Positions 4,601 to 5,632 of a stretch of 5,632 nt of DNA are shown here, in pieces. A model generated the notes under the pieces. It searched no databases. It saw only the letters and a program-made list of their open reading frames with translations, and was not told the DNA's origin. Numbering within the stretch: the stretch's first letter is position 1; each line of letters opens with the position of its first letter. The DNA is taken from the NCBI GenBank assembly GCA_938005345.1, contig CALLNG010000041.1, positions 1-5,632 on the forward strand, in the 5' to 3' direction. This stretch comes from an uncultured Clostridia bacterium. GTDB lineage: Bacteria; Bacillota; Clostridia; RUG12999. The position numbers and the translations under genes were made by a program.

Positions 4601-5632
4601 ATGTTAAAAGGTCTGGAAAATTATTCCACCCTGGTGCGAAAACCCGTGACCGCGTTTGGCGGGCTGATGCGGGGGGAGGAAACGGAGGAAAACGAATTTT
4701 CCGACATGCAGGGCATGTGCGGCAGCGGTCGGGGCCTGCTGTCCAGCTGCGGCGCGCTAAAGCAGCTTACGGCCCAGGCCGGCGGCGGGCAAATGCTGGC
4801 GGTGGAAAACGGCGGCGGCCTGGACTTTTATTCCCTCGGCCAGGGCGGGTTTTATAAAAACGGGACGCTGCTGCCGCTGCGGCAGTTTCCTGATAACAAC
4901 AGCTTAACGGGCGTGCCGTCGTCCCATCTGGAAGAGGTGCAGGCGCGGTGTACCGAGCTGGGGCTGCCCGTGCAAATCACGGTGCAAGGCGGGTATTTGG
5001 CCAGCAACTGGACGGGCGACTGGCAAAAAACCAAGCTGGTGCGCTTTGGCAGCTTTGTGGTGGCGGTGCCGCAAATGCTGATAACAGACGGCACGTACAC
5101 CTACTTTTGGAAGGGCCATTTTTTCCTGATGCAGCAGCCGCAGTATTACAATGACTTGATTTTATACTGCCCCAGCCTGCGGGAATTGGAAACATTGTTC
5201 CCGGAAGGCGAGGCCATTGAACTTCGGCTGGCAGGCGAGGCGTTTTTGACGGGTACGGCCCACTCCCATCTGCCCGCCATGATTAAACTGGAGCCGGACG
5301 GCGACGTGCAGCTCAAGAGTACGACGCTGGTAGGCGAGGTGCTGCGGCCGGGCATGGTGGATTTCACGGACGTGACCTGTGCCTACAACCGCATGTTCGG
5401 CGTGAGCGGCAACCGCATTTATGCTTCCAAGCAGGGCGACATGCACAATTTCAATTATTATAAACTTACGCCGCTGGACAGCTGGTGGGCGGACACGGAA
5501 TCGGGCGAGGATTTCACTGCGCTCACCTCGCTCAGCGGACGCGTGGTGGCCTTCAAACCCACCTCCACCTTCGAGGTGTACGGCGTCAACGCCCCTTACA
5601 CCGTCAAAGACATCAGCCGCAGCTTTGGCTGC
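4601..5632 (+). CDS. Phage tail hub/tubular-like structural protein, 3' partial
   Basis: The frame is open from ATG 4601 to the window edge, giving 344 residues (MLKGLENYSTLVRKPVTAFGG...ISRSFGC) with no stop, so the C-terminus is outside. Residues 20-170 have Gly-rich strand-turn patterns (MLAVENGGGLDFYSLGQGGFYKNG). From about residue 261 the text reads AYNRMFGVSGNRIYASKQGD...HNFNYY, then DTESGEDFTALTSLSGRVVAFK and STFEVYGVNAPY. That pattern (a 'name/verify/appears in the file as if deposited at a date' style propeller blade, followed by a Lys- or Asp-containing loop) is characteristic of the beta-propeller hub and tubular-B proteins of short-tailed phages, such as P22 gp10-like and T7 gp12-like proteins. 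The blade-like motifs are read by eye, so the exact family is inferred. It probably partners with the adaptor-like protein just upstream. Confidence 0.65.
   Translation, partial: MLKGLENYSTLVRKPVTAFGGLMRGEETEENEFSDMQGMCGSGRGLLSSCGALKQLTAQAGGGQMLAVENGGGLDFYSLGQGGFYKNGTLLPLRQFPDNNSLTGVPSSHLEEVQARCTELGLPVQITVQGGYLASNWTGDWQKTKLVRFGSFVVAVPQMLITDGTYTYFWKGHFFLMQQPQYYNDLILYCPSLRELETLFPEGEAIELRLAGEAFLTGTAHSHLPAMIKLEPDGDVQLKSTTLVGEVLRPGMVDFTDVTCAYNRMFGVSGNRIYASKQGDMHNFNYYKLTPLDSWWADTESGEDFTALTSLSGRVVAFKPTSTFEVYGVNAPYTVKDISRSFGC

Overview
The window is two unrelated pieces of DNA joined near position 1981-2003. The left piece (1 to about 2000) is AT-richer (21 G/C in the 60 bases 1681-1740). It looks like the chromosome of a gut Clostridia bacterium, probably a Lachnospiraceae relative, because it carries secreted proteins built from clostridial cell-wall-binding (choline-binding-type) repeats. 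The right piece (about 1990 to 5632) is G/C-rich (39 of 60 in both 2041-2100 and 4021-4080). It is a tightly packed tail-structural cluster of a bacteriophage or prophage, probably from a higher-GC Clostridia host. The organism names are inferences from protein style and base composition only.

Left piece: a 5'-truncated gene (1-1148) encodes a run of cell-wall-binding repeats followed by a YkuD-type L,D-transpeptidase domain with an intact SHGCVR catalytic motif. It ends in a strong intrinsic terminator (1157-1189). A 329-base gene-free stretch follows, holding several inverted repeats, a palindrome-rich GC island (1236-1320) and a near-consensus sigma-A-type promoter (1404-1432). The promoter drives a second secreted protein (1478-2005), with a clear ribosome-binding site and signal peptide. 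That protein is cut off after 175 residues where the phage DNA begins.

Right piece, all on the + strand: a long tail-fibre gene missing its true 5' end (1956-3446), with six 12-residue His-X-His repeats; a small tail-cassette protein (3447-3704); an XkdX-family microprotein of 41 residues (3697-3822); a 240-residue protein that may be a head-tail adaptor (3862-4584); and the first 344 residues of a large protein resembling the hub or tubular proteins of short-tailed phages (4601-5632, running off the window). Gaps are 0 to 39 bases with Shine-Dalgarno sites, consistent with one late-gene operon.

The main observation is the junction. The cell-wall protein and the tail fibre share a short stretch around AAAAAGCTGGCTGGCAT that both could plausibly encode, in different frames. 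This is what a metagenome-assembly chimera or a microhomology recombination would leave. I did not find a convincing new defence or mobile system here. The more interesting biology is the repeat architecture of the fibre and the unusual pairing of XkdX with short-tail-like genes.
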